This document shows, in pieces, positions 23,304-36,760 of a stretch of 64,000 bases of DNA. The number at the start of each line of letters is the position of its first letter. The stretch's first letter is position 1. The stretch comes from Spinellus fusiger (taxonomy: Eukaryota; Mucoromycota; Mucoromycetes; Mucorales; Phycomycetaceae). The notes beneath the pieces are model-generated. The model worked only from the letters and a program-made list of their open reading frames with translations. It had not been told where the DNA came from and searched no databases. The DNA is taken from the NCBI GenBank assembly GCA_025094145.1, contig JALLLS010000009.1:434001-498000 (forward strand). Direction: 5' to 3'. The translations under genes were made by a program, and so were the position numbers.

Positions 23304-23686
23304 GTAGACATACCCTCAAAGAAGGAAGAGGTGAGGAGGGAAGTTATTCTGTCTTTATGTTTATAGTCCATTCATTTTTATTACAATTATTACACCACTT
23401 TACATCCTACATCCTACATCCTACATCCTATAGTCACATTTCCATGTCTTTTTTTTTCTTTTTCTTCACTCCATATCCAAGGCCCTTTCTTTCTCTTTCT
23501 CTCTATGTTTGACCCAGGCGGTCCTACGATGTAACTCATTTCACTATCTCTACCTTTGTCTCTATAGCAAAAATAAAGTTTATTTCAAGTAGAATGTGAG
23601 ATTAGATACAAAGAAAGAAAAGAAAGAAAAGAAAATATAAAAAAAGAAGGAAAAAGAGAGATGGATAGAGGAGAAAATGATACTGA

Positions 23687-25908
23687 TCAAGGTGCATCGG
23701 GTGTAACAGCAGCTGTTAAGAGGGGTGCTCGGAGGTAGAAGTTGACAGCAAGAGCAGTAATCATCATAACACAGAGTACCACAGGGCCATAAACATCATC
23801 ATAGCGCAATTGTGTACTGCCTGTCCGCATCTGCCATGCTCTTAATTGAAATCGAACCAAGGCATACCTAATAAGAGATTCCATAAGACACGTCATTATC
23901 TAATAGTAATAATAATAGTAATAATAAAAAGGACTTACATGGACATGAGTGAGGCAATAATGATAAAAGTGGCACCAATTATGCGTGAAGTAGCATCTCC
24001 ATAGTTGAATAGATTAAGGGCTACAGTGAGCAAAAGAGCACAAAACTGAAGCCATGAAATAAATGTACGCTCATTAGCAAAGAATGCTTTTGGATCAATC
24101 TTCTTAAGGGGGGCACGTCTCTTGATATTGACAGGTAGATCCATGGTGGATGAGTTGCTTTTCATACGAGGTATCAACTGTTTCTTATCAAAATTGATTA
24201 AAGAACCATGCCAGAGTCTAGAGAAGACATCCTTTTTATTGTGTTTCATGTCTGAAGAAGGGTGGTTGATGGTAGAGAGAGTGTCCCCTGATAGCTGAAT
24301 GGCCACATGTGGTGTCTGCTTCTCTGTGGTATGAACAGTCTGCCTGTCCCAATCTGTATTCACAATAGAGTGGCGATGTCTTCCGTTGAACAGTGGCTTA
24401 AAACTCAAAGAACGTGAAAGCCCAACATTAGTGACAGGTGTCTTGCGAATGTCCACATTCAATTCACTCAACCACCAAGGATCAACAGGGACTTTGTTTT
24501 TGAACAGTTGGGATGCACCATGGAGGTACTTGGAGAACCGTGGCACTTCATGAACAAGATGACTGTTCACTAACTTGGTCAACCAGTAAGGTGATTCTTG
24601 TCCAAGATGACTCTGGATCTTTGTCTCCAAAACAGCATAAGGGAATCTTATAATGTCATTCTCTTTCACTCTGCGGAAGGGGTAATCAATCCCTACATCC
24701 TCACGTCGCCATTGATCAGACCCAGGCTTTTGTCTCTGAACCCCATCAAAGTTATCCTCGCGCAGAAACGTCAGATTACAGTCAAGACTGACACGCACAC
24801 GTTGATCCCCTGGCAGTTGAAAGGCAGTGCGGTTGTAAAAGACACGACACACAGGCTGAAGTCTACGCTTTTTTATGGACCCCTGCACACCTTTAGCCAC
24901 AAATAGGTTCTCATCTATCTTGCCAGTGTCCATTTTACCCTTGTCCCTGAGACTCTGGGCATACTGCTCTGCTGTGTAATCACCACTTAGGTAAGGATCT
25001 ATACGATCTTCATTTAGACGGAATCTGTCCTTTACGGAATGTCCATCAAGCCATGGTGCATGGTGGGTTTTGCGTTCAACATAAACATTCTTGTTGTCTG
25101 GATCTTGGTTGTTACCGTACCAACGGAATCGAATAGCTTCAGCACCTTCACTTCTCTCTAGTCGTTCTGAATAGAGATCAAACGATGGGTTATCAAAGTA
25201 GACACTGGATACTGCTGCATCTCCGTCTTCATACGCTTTCTTCTGGTTAAAGATATGCACAGGCAAATGCATCATGAGAATAGACTTGACTTCAGTGATA
25301 TGATCTGGATGGATCCAATACTTTGCTGTGGCACGTTCAAAGGCAGTCTGGTCTCCTCCTTGACTATACGCTTGACAAGCACGAGGTTTTCCACGAAGAT
25401 GACAGAGATCATGTAAATTGGAAATACGAACAAGAAACACATCAAAGCGTTGTTGGTCAAGTGGCCATGTCTCTAGCATGTGTCCATAAAATTGAGAACG
25501 AAGATCGAGTCGTGTCCATCGGTCGTGCTTCTTTATGATTTTCTCAAACCCTGTCAAGTTCAATTGATGGAATTTGGCCAGATCGTTGACACCAAAAAGA
25601 ACTTCTGCCAAAGTATCAGCAATTGTATCATAGGCTTTTGTTTCTTCTCCTTGGCTAGTAATGAGACTCTTCAAGGACACTTCAAGTTGTTCAATTTGTT
25701 GGTTGGCTTGGTCCAGTCGCTGCTGAACAAATGTAAACACCTTGATCAATTCACGTTGCAGGAATTCAACAAATTCACGTTCATCATTTTCACGCCAGCC
25801 ATTCTCTAATTGACGGCGTTTGAGTTCAACCTTTAATTCGTTGTACTGCAAGTAAGAGGCGTGCCATGGCTCATGGATTTTAGAAACGAGTTCTCCACCA
25901 AACTTCAT
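23687..25908 (-). CDS. VTC4: Vacuolar transporter chaperone 4, polyphosphate polymerase
   Basis: VTC4 is the catalytic subunit of the vacuolar-membrane complex that makes polyphosphate from ATP and moves it into the vacuole. Two exons (25908-23939 and 23867-23687, 71-bp intron) give 717 codons, close to the 721 aa of yeast Vtc4. An N-terminal SPX domain (MKFGGELVSKIHEPW, basic helices with KRRQLE), which senses inositol pyrophosphates, occupies about residues 1-150. The central VTC tunnel domain shows the basic and acidic motifs IRFRWYG, VYVERKTHH, VRVSLDCNLTF and AVLETKIQ, which argues for an active polymerase rather than a VTC2/3-type accessory subunit. The DUF202 membrane domain begins FFANERTFISWLQF and has three hydrophobic segments. 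It converges on the C9orf72-like gene with 383 bp between the stops. Confidence 0.93.
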
Positions 25909-27064
25909 TTGCTGTAGATATAAAAGTATTAAGTTGAGGTTTCTTTTCTAATAGATGAGAAATATGAATGATATATGAAGCAGTTGAAAATCTATAATGA
26001 AATTGTTTAGAGTGAGTGTCGATATTCTCAATTCACGTCAAAAGAATCCAAGAAAGTCACTTGCCTATAATAATAATAAATGAATACCGTGCTTTTGTCT
26101 ATATGTTTCTATTGCTTGAATAGAGGTGTAAGGCACAACAATAAAGAAATAGGCTTGTAGAAGGAAATTGGTAAGGAAAAAAAAGAAAAGGAATGGGAAA
26201 AATATGGGAACACTTATAAGAAGGAATCCTCGTTCATCTTAAACACAATAAAAGGTTCACTCTTCTTCAATGTTTCCAATAGAACCAAACCTTTCGGGAT
26301 GGGAGGGGTTTGTGACAAAGTGAAAGTGTATGAGTAGATTTCCATCTTTTTCTCTACCAAACCTTCCTATTTCCTATGTGTATGCCTATATGTCCAAAAG
26401 ATCCATGCAAATAAAATGTATGGTTTTAGCCGCATTTATGTGTATGGATGAGTAATTATCTCTTCTGGTAATTCTTTGGCAGAAACAAAACTTAACTAAA
26501 AAGAAGCTCACATAGGTCTCATATCTCTGTCTTGAGTCTTTCTAGCATGGCTTTCCATAGTTTGTTGGATTGTGAGTGAACTACTAGTGAAAATGCAAGG
26601 GGAAACGAGATCCATGGCAAATACTACATCATACTTCAGCCGTGCTACTTGGTTCTCAATGAAATAAATATCATTATGCAATGGAACAATGTATGGAACC
26701 TCATTCTCTTCCTTGCTTCATTTCTTTTCTTGCTATTTACTACCATTACTACTGCCATTATGACTATTATAATTACCATTACTATTATTAGGAGATAGAA
26801 GAGTAGCGGGAAGAGTAGCAGTAGCATTGCTTATACATTGCTTATTCTATTGTTATTCATCTTTGTATGTGTAGTAGCAACCTGTGCTTCTACTGACTAA
26901 GAATAATAAAGATAAACAAAAAAAAAACAACAACAACAACAATAGAATAAACACTCTGAACAGATAAGGAGGACGAAAAAGAGCAATGCTATCACTACCT
27001 TCTCCAACATAGTAATAAACATGAATGAAAATAATAGCAAGAATAATGGTAAACAGAGGATTCA
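25909..27064. other. Intergenic region upstream of VTC4
   Basis: No supported gene in about 1.15 kb. It should hold the VTC4 promoter (near 25909-26250) and the 3' end of the next minus-strand gene. Short hydrophobic minus-strand frames at 26645-27080 are T-rich translations and not credible genes. Confidence 0.4.
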
Positions 27065-29988
27065 TTAGGGATGATGGCAACGGAATGACTCTATGACTTG
27101 ATTGAGTTGCTCTTCTACCGATATTTCTGTTGCTGGCCGTGCCAATGAAATCATTTCAACCAGACCATCCAGTGTCATCTCGGGAGCATAGTAAATATCA
27201 GTAGGCAAGGCATTACGTCCATGGGTTGTAGCTATATGTTCGGCATGAGCATCTTGTTCGTAAATTGGCGAATAATGATGAGATTTAGTCTTTCCTGAGG
27301 GATCTGTGAGTCTTCTTGAGGATTTACGTGGTACGGGAGGAGGAACCGATAATTGAGAACCCATTGTAGGAGGACTCTTTTGTGGCTGTAGTCCCATCAA
27401 TGCAAGCACACGCTCTTCCTCTTCCTCTTCCTCTTCCTCTCTTGATTCACTCTCTTCTGATATATCACCGGTGTAGGTGTTTTGTTGAGAATCCACAAAA
27501 GAGGGGTGGGCTGTATAGAAACTTTTTCGATTGCCTTGCTTTTGCACAATGCCCCACTGTACAGATCCATCGCTCATTTCCCGCACTTCAAGTCCATTGA
27601 GACAGGGCGTGGCAGGTTGAGTGGGTAGTGGTGTGGTGGTGTGTTGGGTAGGAGGCTCGGGGCATGGACGGGATACGTACCGCTTGACAGAAGGTTGGCG
27701 TACTATTTTAGTAGCTTTTGAATACTCTACATCAGACATATCACTTTCAGCCATGGAATGCGTCTTGGTCTTTGGTGTAGTGGTGAGTGGCAAGTGTGGG
27801 TGTGATGCAGGGGCTGCTTGGAGTGATTTGATAGCGTCAAGTGAGTCGGGAGGTACATAGATGATTGTACGTCGAACCACCTTGGCTCGTTCTGAACTGT
27901 TTTTTGTTTTTTCTTGATTCATGTTTACTGTCTTGGTGACTTTGCGATTAGACACAGCTCTTATCAGTAGTTGTGATATGAGATGAGGTCCTTTAGGCCC
28001 CTGCAATGACACAGATCGACTCAGACCAAGACCAAGATTGCCTTGTTGATACTCATCTAGAACAGGAGCGCCTTGAGTTGTGACTACACTGTGTTGAACC
28101 ACTGCCATGGCGGCTCTGGACATCGTATTTCCATCCTTATTGTGTTTTCTTGGGCTTTCGTCGTCTGATATTTCCTCCTTTCTATCACTCAGTGGATGGC
28201 TCCGCCGGCCTTGGCGTTGTGATCCACCACTGGCTCCTAGACTACGCATAAATCCTCGAATAGAAGTAGTGGACTGGGATCGACTACGGGTAGCTTTTCT
28301 TAGACTGCCAAATAAGCTCATGGAGCGTGTGGGCTTGGGTGCTTTTGGAAGGAGGACAAAATCAGGTGCTGAATCATCTTTTGGATCGTATGAGCCGTCA
28401 GGGCCGTAAGCGTCTTTTAAGCTTTCTGAATTATATGTGCCGGTGGAAGGGTAAGGATCATGAAGATTATGAGGATTATGAGGATTATGAGAGTTGTATG
28501 AATGTTGAGAAGTGTTTGAACTATATGAAGTGTGTGAATTATTGGAAGTGTTGGAAGTATTGGAATTGTTTGAATGATGAGAATTGTGTGGGCTGTGTGG
28601 GCTGTATGGGCTGTGGAGAGATTGAGGAGAGCGTTGTCCTAGTCTTTCTTCTCTTTCAGCTACTCTTCTCAATAATGCACTTCCCTGAGGTGCTTTGGTG
28701 CTTAGTAATCTACGTGGCCCTGGTCCCTTTGCATTGGAATCTTCAACAGAGAACTCATCTCTTAAAGGAGAAATACGATCTATGTCTATTTCAGGAAACA
28801 GATCTTCCCTGTTGTCTAGCCGCATATCTTTACTATTCATAGTTGCTAGGGTGGCATTTTCCAGGATTTCCTTAAAATTCATTTCCATGGTGATTTCAGG
28901 TACTACTTTTATTTCAGGCACAGATTCCTGTGCCTGAACAATGCCGGCGAAAGAAGTGTCCATGAGGGAAATAGGCTCGGATCTATTATAGAAGCCACCT
29001 AAGAATAAAGCAAGAAGAATAAGTGGACTTTTTCCTAGTTCACTCTTGTGACAAACCATTTAGACCAGTTTTCACTGCACCGTGGGGCTCATTAGGACTC
29101 ATCTCATGGCGCTGAGGGTCTTGATCTTGGCTCTCATTGTTCTTCAGTGAGGACATCCGAGTGCGTATTATGGCTGTTGTGGCTGTTGTGGCTGTTGTGT
29201 CTGCTGTAGCTGTTGTGGCTGTGTTATTGGCTCTGTTCTCGGGCAATGAAGGTCTATCCACTGCTTCTTTTCTTTCTTTCTCATTCTTCTCATTCTCCTT
29301 TTGCTGTTTTACAAGCCTCAGCAACTCCATTTCTTCTTGTTCTGTCCACTCCGATGGGCCTTGGTGGTGTTGCATCACAGACAGCCGTTGTTCATGGAGT
29401 TGACGGGCAAAGTCCATCAAGTCAAAGTGACTCATGGCCTTGATAGATCTGTCTACTGTCTCCTTCTGCTCTTCCCTTTCTTCTTGTGCATTAGGTCCGA
29501 AATGTTGGAAGAAAAAGTCGGTTGCTCTTTTGGACAAAGGACTTGCTATACTGTCCTCCCGTGTGGGTGATGCAGCAGGGACAATAGGAGGGATATGTGT
29601 ATATGAATCCATCATGACGACTTGCTATAAAAATAACAGAAGAGCGGACCACAATGAATAATAATAAGAAAAAGTGCTTTTATTGATTTGGTTCTAGTGA
29701 GAGTGCCCCTGTAGAACTTACCTTGAAAAGGCCTTTGGATTTCTTGGTGCTCTCCACTTTTGGAAGACTAGTGTTACGGACAGGAATTGGACGGTTGGTC
29801 TACTCCAGTATCTATGTTAAGAGAAGGATTCTATTGATTTCTCTTACATTGTAGGCAGACATTAGGACTGTTTCTGTGCCATTCTGTGCTCCCAATACTC
29901 CAGAAATGTGGGTAGGAGGTTCTGATGAGATGGAGGAGATTTCCTTGGGTGGGTGTCTGTTATCGAATATAGGCTGATAGTCGGTCAT
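27065..29988 (-). CDS. Unrecognised Ser/charged-rich protein, about 906 aa
   Basis: I do not recognise this gene. Four exons chain in frame: 29988-29848 (MTDYQPIFDNRHPPKE start), 29799-29722, 29624-29057 and 28998-27065, together 2721 nt. The last intron needs a GTTTGT donor, weaker than the others; that choice is an inference from frame. Visible features are a helical Glu/Lys-rich segment around residues 110-180 (SEWTEQEEMELLRLVK), a Ser/Asn/His/Tyr repeat stretch (27-nt-like variation around HNPHNPHN), a basic Ser/Arg patch (SRSMSLFGSLRKATRSRSQS), a run of Glu (about ten residues), a proline-rich PPPVPRKSS motif that could bind SH3 domains, and a more conserved-looking C-terminus (DIYYAPEMTLDGLVEMISLA). 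The overall look is of a scaffold or regulatory protein, probably largely disordered. It sits between TRAPPC11 and VTC4 on the same strand. Confidence 0.65.
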
Positions 29989-30336
29989 TTTCCTGAAAGA
30001 ATAACACTTTGAATACGTCAGTTGAACAGATAAGGTAAAATATAAGAGAGAGAGAGAGAGAACATACACAGTTCTACTCTGCATTGAATCTGTAACCTAC
30101 AGAGATGCACTCACTTGGTATACTTTAGAGACTATACTATACTATACTATATTGTACTATATTTTACTATAGAAGAGAAGAAGAGAAAATGATGAGAATG
30201 AGAATGAGAAAAAGAAGAGAAAAAGAGCGTAAATGTGGATGGGTTAAAGTAGAGTTGACTTTATGAACACAAGAGAACAATAGAGACCAATGTAGTATAA
30301 TAGGCAATAAGTTGGCAGAGTTACACCAAGAAACAC

Positions 30337-33300
30337 TCAGTCATGTCTCTTTGCACCCACAAAAATAAGCGTAGGCTGTTCATTGACAGCCGAGGGTAGC
30401 TGCAGTTCCAGTGCACTTGTATAGTGGAGAACAGCACCACTGCCAAGGAATTCAATTGGAACTTCTCTCTCTATTCCCTGCTGTTTGGCAGACAGTTTGA
30501 GACGTGGAAGTTTGACCTTTCCTGCCTGGAGTGGGTAACACGTGTAATAATACGAGGCCCGCGATAAAGGCAGCACACGGCCCTTGAGTTGTTTGTAACC
30601 AGAGAATACAAATGCATCCCCGAGTTCTATGGAAGCAGTGTATTCTGCAAGGTGAATGGTCGGATTATGCACAGTATAAGTCAATGTGAATGGTTCAGCC
30701 ATAAACAGTTGAGGCGGTACATCTGAGCAGGGGACATCCGTGGGCAGTGAGTAAAGTGGGTGCATAGATAAAGGAGATCTATGTCTCCACTCTTTGATGT
30801 GTTCTTACCAGCCACCACCACGAGGCCTGCTGACTGGAGCTCAAGCATGGGCATCTTTATTACTGATGTTGAAGTGGATCCTGTCTGGCCTGATCTAACA
30901 GTGGTTGAAATGGACGGTTACCAAGGCCAATAGATAGATATATAAACACACACACTTACCTTTTCCACTGAATGGCTAATGTGCCTACAGGAACAGGACA
31001 AGTGGGCTCTGTAACATCTGTCGTGCTCAGTCGAAACAGATAATTGACATTGTACACATGGCCTGTCTTCCATACTGCCACACTTTCGTTAGTATAGAAT
31101 ATCCTTTCATGTGTTGACTTACTCTGCTTCACATTGTCCATTTTAGATACTAAGCTCAGAGACAGGGAAGGATGTACAAAGTTCTAATCCCGGGTGAGTG
31201 GACAGACCTATTGTAAAATAGTCTAGCCTACCTCCTGCTCAAACACAACACTCTCTACATCCAGTTCCCAAGGAGAGCAACACTGGAGAGCAGCAATCAT
31301 GAGCCATTTCTCTGATCTCTCTAGACCAAAGGGAACTGTCTTTTGAACTGATTCACTCTGGGCACACACTTCAAATAGACAGTCAAAGGGTGCAACAAAG
31401 GGGATTTGGACGGACTCGCTCTTCTGCATCCTTGGTGCAGTGGCAGTCTTGTCTGCACTTGACATGGCATAGTCAGCCTAATGAGTCAATAAGCAAGTCA
31501 ATAGGCAAGCCAATAAGCAAGTCAATAAGCAAGTCAATAAATAGATTAATATATAAATTAATATATAAATTAATGAGATTAATAAATAGATAGATAGATA
31601 GAATACACTCTAGAAAAGATACCCTTATCTAACTCACCTTCAAATCAATCGTTCGTATGCCTGCCATTTGACTGGCATAAAGATAAAAGGGAAATGTGGC
31701 CGATGTTCCGGGCTCAATGGGTCCTACCTCAATGGTGTGACTCTGTGAATGAAGGGCATTGTCTGATGTCTTGAACCAAACATAGTCTCCAACTAAATAA
31801 AACATACATCACCATAAGCTCACAGTAGGCCAAATGATAAGACACACACTATATCCACCTTGGCCCTCAGTATTCTTGATCTCTACATGCAATGATACAT
31901 GGATGATCTCTGTTTCTTCACTTGTTATTGTCACACTCATCTCAAAGTACTCATCTAAAAGTGCAGGTGCTGTATGTTGAAGAGAGAGTTGAATGCGTGG
32001 TGGTTTCTGTTGGATCCTAATCCCAAGTGTCCATATCAATACCCATAGAATTGACTCTTCTTACATATAAGCATCTACTCTACTTACTTGACAGTGTTGA
32101 GTTCTCCACGACCATTCAGGAACTTGAACTTGGGATGTCCTCCGGGTTCTATCTCCATGGAAACAACATAAGATTCTTTCTTGTTCTTCCGAGTATAGGA
32201 GAGTTTTTGTTTCTTATACCTGTAGAGGGTTCTAGCCATCTTCTTCTCTTTACTGTTTGATCTTCAGAGGATTTGTCAAAGTTATAGCTTAAAGCAACAT
32301 TCCAATGAGGAGACACTAGATCAAGACAAATGCCAACAATCTAATCCAAATGTATAGATAGGTAGGTAGGTAGGTAGGTAGATAGATGGGCGTGTGTATG
32401 CACATACAATAATAAGCCACTTTATCCTACTGCTATCTCTCTTCTCTTCTCTTACCTTGATGTCCTCACAGTCCTTGGAAACAAAAGCACCTTGAAAAAC
32501 CCTTGTTTGACGCCTTGATAATGTCAAATTCATCTTATGTATAAACCCATCTCCCTCCACTCCCTCTGTTGTCTCGGAAATCCTTTGACTAAAATCAACC
32601 AATTCCAATGCCTTTGAATTTTCTTCTTCAGACCCACCCTTCAGACAGCAATTGTACTGAGGATCACTGAACACAATACGCATGGCATTGATATGAAATG
32701 GCAGGAGAGGAGACCCCTCTTCTGTGGAGAGAGTGATTTGATAAAGCACAGGTGTATCTACAAAACTCGTCGAGTGAAGAAACTGTACTGAGCACTTGAT
32801 AAACGCATTCATTTGATCCATGGCAAGCGTGAGGGGTGCATGTTCAACTGTATTGGCCACTGGATGATGGTAGAGAATATCCATCATCTCCTTTTGATTG
32901 TCGATTCGTTTCTGTTCTGTCATTGGAAGTTCTTCTGCCATTAATTCTACCAGACACTCCAAGGCACGCTCCCACGATCCCAGTTCTTTTGCACATCGGA
33001 GAGACCAGCGCAGGATAGAGGTGAGAACACGATGCCAGTTCTCTTTACGGTACGTTTTTCCTATTCGCTCAAAGAACTTGAGAGCCATTTCGTATTTTCC
33101 GGCCTCATAGTAGCTGCCAGCAATTTCAGCAGCAAGGTAGAGGGTCATACGTCCATTACGGTACTTTTTAAACTGTTCGTAACTTTTAGTAAGGAATTCA
33201 ATCGTTAGACTCGAATGATCCACTTGGCGTTCTTTACTGAGGAGAGCTTCTAGTTGTGTAGGTGTGGCTGTGGCTGTGGCTGTGGTTGTGGCTGTGGCTA

Positions 33301-35626
33301 TCTTTTCTGCTTCTATGCGTTCAATGGTAAGGAATTTTCTTCTTCTTTCAGCACAGCACATGGCGGCTATATGGTAATAGAATCCTGGATGCTGAAGAAT
33401 AGCCGTTGGGTTACATCCTAGTGCTTGATGACCAGCCCCAAGATGCCCACCTGTTGTGGCAAGAAGAGGACTGCCGGGTCGATTGGCAGTGCCTGGGGAT
33501 GTCAAGTAAGCGGTGGGAATAGGCACTTTGAAGCCATATTGAATAGCATGGTCAACAATATCAGCAAAGATACGGTACCTATGGACACACACACACACAT
33601 ACACATACATGCGTGCCTACATAAGCCTGGGTTGGCTCTATCAAGTCCCACTTACTGTTTTGATAGCCATGTCCAATACTCAAAGGACTGCTCTCCCATA
33701 CCCCATGCATTGGAATACGTCTGGAATAGATGAAGATGGACATTCATTTGAGCAAGAGCAGCAGAGGGATCATTCAAGTACAAGTGGAATCTGCAGATCT
33801 ACAGAAGTGTGAGGAACATACATTAGATGACAGAAAGCATACCTACCTTTATATTAATACAGTCTGCCAAAGTACGTGCGTCTGTCCAACGCTTTCCACG
33901 TGCTGAGAGATTGACCAATCCTTGGGTCATGGAGGACGTAGGAGCAAGAATGTCTCCCAAGAGATGGTAGGCTGTTTCGTAGGTTCTTATTAGGATAATT
34001 GTCAGAGACACTATCAGTATCCATTCTTATTGTTGTTGATGATGATGCTGTTGATGCTGTTTTGCTATATACACATTAGAAGAAGGAATCCATACTCACT
34101 TGACAGCACTCTCAATGTCCTGTCGCATCTCCTGGAAAAAGGCCACCTTGAATTCATAGCGCAATGTCCATCCTTGAAAAGATAGTGGCTGTGGCTCATG
34201 AGAAGTTAAATCTGCCATGGAAGGACGAGCAGAAGACTGTGGAGATGGCAGCTTTGACCTTTTCTTGCGTGTCTTTTTGATACAGTGACTATAATACTGT
34301 AGTGCTGGCTCATGCAGTGATCGGTAGAGACTGTTTCCTGGTGTTACTACCACCAACAGAACCACTAGACTTACGTATGAATAAACTCCTGTAATTCATG
34401 GTGTGGACCAGGTGCAATGGTAAAGAAAGTATTCTTTGTATCCAATCCAGACTGTTTTTTGATCAAATTCAAGCGTTCTCCTACACCTGGATCTTCTATT
34501 ATTGTTGTTATTATTATTACTATTGTTATCACTATCACTATCATTCCCCCATCCAATGACTTGGTACTGGGTTTATACATCGTCTTTCTCTATGAATTAC
34601 CTGTCTGTCGTGCCTTGAGAAGCAGTACACAGGCAAATCGAATGCCCTTGTCCTGAAAGTACTTTCTAATATTTGATGAGAATTGCCATCCATACCCATG
34701 CTGTCGGTCAGCCCCCATTCTCTCTTTTGTGTGTGAGATGTCCGCCTGCACACCCTACCTCCATGGCTGGTGGCTCATCACTTACCGCCTGTCATTGATC
34801 TCTTGGGCCAGAGCAATGTCCTTTTCACGCTCAGTAGGATCCATCATGGCACTGGCACCCAAGGGGCCTACTTCTCTTACTGAAGTGGGTGCTTGCTGTC
34901 CAGGAGCATGTGTCCAGTCCCATACTTCATACACTCCCACCACAACACTTGGTGTCTCCAGGTGCTTTTTTATCCATGAGGGACTGATCAATCCATCAGG
35001 AAAGAGGGGGGATTGAGGATGGAGAGGGGATAAGGCTGAATGGACAGTGGGTAAAGGAGTAGGCAGAACATAGTCCTTTATTATTATTATTATTATGGGT
35101 TGTTGTAGATGTGGTATGCTTATAAGTTATTCTTTTTTTTTCTTTTCTTTTTTCTTCTTCTTTTCTTCTTCTTTTTCTTTTCTTTTTTGGTATTCTATAG
35201 CAAGAGGTATTCTCTTGTTTATCCTCTTACCTTTGGAAGAGATATCACTCTGAAGAATGGGGTAGAAGCAGCAGCAGAAGAAGCAGAAGAAGCAGCAGCA
35301 GAGGCAGCAGAAGAAGCAGCAGCAGCAGCAGCAGAAGAAGAAGAAGGAGCAAGAGAGGGTGTGTTGGGTGGACGCGTGGCTTCATAAAGTGTACAGTCTT
35401 GTTTACTGTGGAAGAGAGTGAATAGACTGTTGGCAAGAGTGGTGCGTGGTGAAGGTGGGGTGTTTCCTGTGCTTGGACTAGAAGCAGGTCGAGATGAGGA
35501 AGAGAGAGAGGTGTCATTACTGTCTAATGACGTCTGTTTCTCTTGTTCTGTTGTGGGTGGTGCTATCCCATAAAGAGCCAATACAGGCACAGGATGAAGT
35601 AGGTATTCAGTGGGATAAGTATTCAT
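30337..35626 (-). CDS. TRAPPC11: TRAPP complex subunit 11 (Foie-gras/gryzun protein)
   Basis: TRAPPC11 belongs to the TRAPPIII complex that tethers vesicles and activates Rab1/Ypt1 between ER and Golgi. The start MNTYPTEYLLHPVPVLALYG at 35626 matches the family. Exons that chain in frame are 35626-35231, 35075-34786, 34665-34601, 34495-34375, 34330-34100, 33985-33847, 33798-33656 and 33578-32456 (836 codons). Further exons follow to the stop at 30337. The Foie-gras domain is visible from about exon 4 on, with YRIFADIVDHAIQYGF, FYYHIAAMCCAERRRKF and SYYEAGKYEMALKFFERI (TPR-like helices). The C-terminal third has gryzun-type beta segments (EPFTLTYTVHNPT, SRASYYYTCYPLQAGKVKLP). An unusual Ala/Ser run encoded by GCA/GCT triplets interrupts the N-terminus (35265-35345). 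An intron near 31480-31545 contains a 12-bp minisatellite. Confidence 0.88.
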
Positions 35627-35897
35627 CACACAATAGTATTGGAACAATAGTATTTCTCTAGTGTAGAAGTGATAAAACTGACACTGGAAGAAGGAGGAGG
35701 AGGAGGAAGAAGAAGAAGGCGTAGTGAAAGATCACAGTGACTTAGTTCTCTTTCTCTTTAGATCTCTCTTGTCGGTGTTTGAAGTATGAATTCTATGGCT
35801 GGGTGGGGTGGAGGGAATCTTTGATGTCACAGTGCCTGAAGTAATATAAAAATAATAATAAAATAGAAAATGAAAATACAGGCTTGTCCTTCTTACC
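35627..35897. promoter_or_regulatory. Shared divergent promoter region, TRAPPC11/PDCD5
   Basis: The two genes start head to head with 271 bp between their ATGs. The interval has a GGAGGAAGAAG purine tract (35691-35718) and a CTCTTTCTCTTT tract (35749-35760). Both genes must take their promoters from it unless they use intragenic sequence. Confidence 0.5.
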
Positions 35898-36601
35898 ATG
35901 GCAGACGACGAACTCCAGGCTATTAGAGCAAGACGACTGGCTGAACTTCAATCCAAAGGATCCAATGACAAGGCAAGAGCAGAGAGTGTGGATTGGGTGG
36001 TGGACTCATACGTGCATATATATATCTCTATAGAGTGGTGGGTTTGGTGGTGGAGTGCCTACAGCAGGAGGCGGTGCAGCCAAGGAAGACGACGACAAGA
36101 AGAGGTACATTAGGACACTCACCTAAACACAGAAACTTATGTCTATGAATAGTCAAATGGAAGAGATGAGACGCACCATGGTAAGTGGGTATAGCAGCAC
36201 CACTTGTCTTATACATTTGAAAATAGCTATTCCAAATCCTCGATAACAGTGCCCGTGAAAGATGTAAAGAAGAGGAGGCATGGATAAACAGGAATTGATA
36301 CTTGCTGTGTGTTAGTGGCACGTATTCATATGGTCAAAGCAGACAAGGCGCGTGCTGTAGAAGACCTGTTGATTCGCATGGCCCAGTCGAATCAACTGAG
36401 GAACAAAGTGACAGAACAGCAGTTGATTGATCTTCTTGGACAGATCAACCAGCAAGAACCAAGTGCATCCAAGGCACGCATTGTGGTAAGAACAGACAAG
36501 TGTGACGAAGCTTGTTTTGTGAGTCACTGTTTACTCACCTCAATGCATAGTACAACCGACGACGCTTTGATGATGACTCTGATGATGAGTATGATTTGTA
36601 A
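35898..36601 (+). CDS. PDCD5: PDCD5/TFAR19-like DNA-binding protein
   Basis: PDCD5 homologues are small helical nuclear and cytosolic proteins linked to apoptosis and chaperonin regulation in animals; archaeal members bind DNA. Six exons (35898-35972, 36034-36104, 36153-36180, 36227-36263, 36316-36485, 36551-36601) total 432 nt, giving 143 aa against about 125 in human. The family start MADDELQAIRARRLAELQ, the core ILDNSARERLARIHMVKADKA, the VTEQQLIDLLGQI helix and the acidic end RRRFDDDSDDEYDL are all present. Intron 1 has to start with GC (AAG|GCAAGAG) to keep frame, a rare but known GC-AG intron. A Gly-rich insert (SGGFGGGVPTAGGG) encoded by exon 2 explains the extra length. Confidence 0.9.
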
Positions 36602-36760
36602 ACAATAGAACCAGAGACAGTAAGAGGATTCTTCCTACCTGCTTATACATTCTTTTCTCTTTGTCATGCTGTCTCTTTCTTTCTTTTCTTTTTTTTTATG
36701 AGACACTATGGATGAATATTTGCTCTTTTCTTCTCGATAGAACCGTGTTATGGCACCCCT

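Noticed and set aside
28107..28937. Plus-strand open frames inside the 906-aa minus-strand gene
   Set aside because: They are antisense shadows of a repetitive coding exon.
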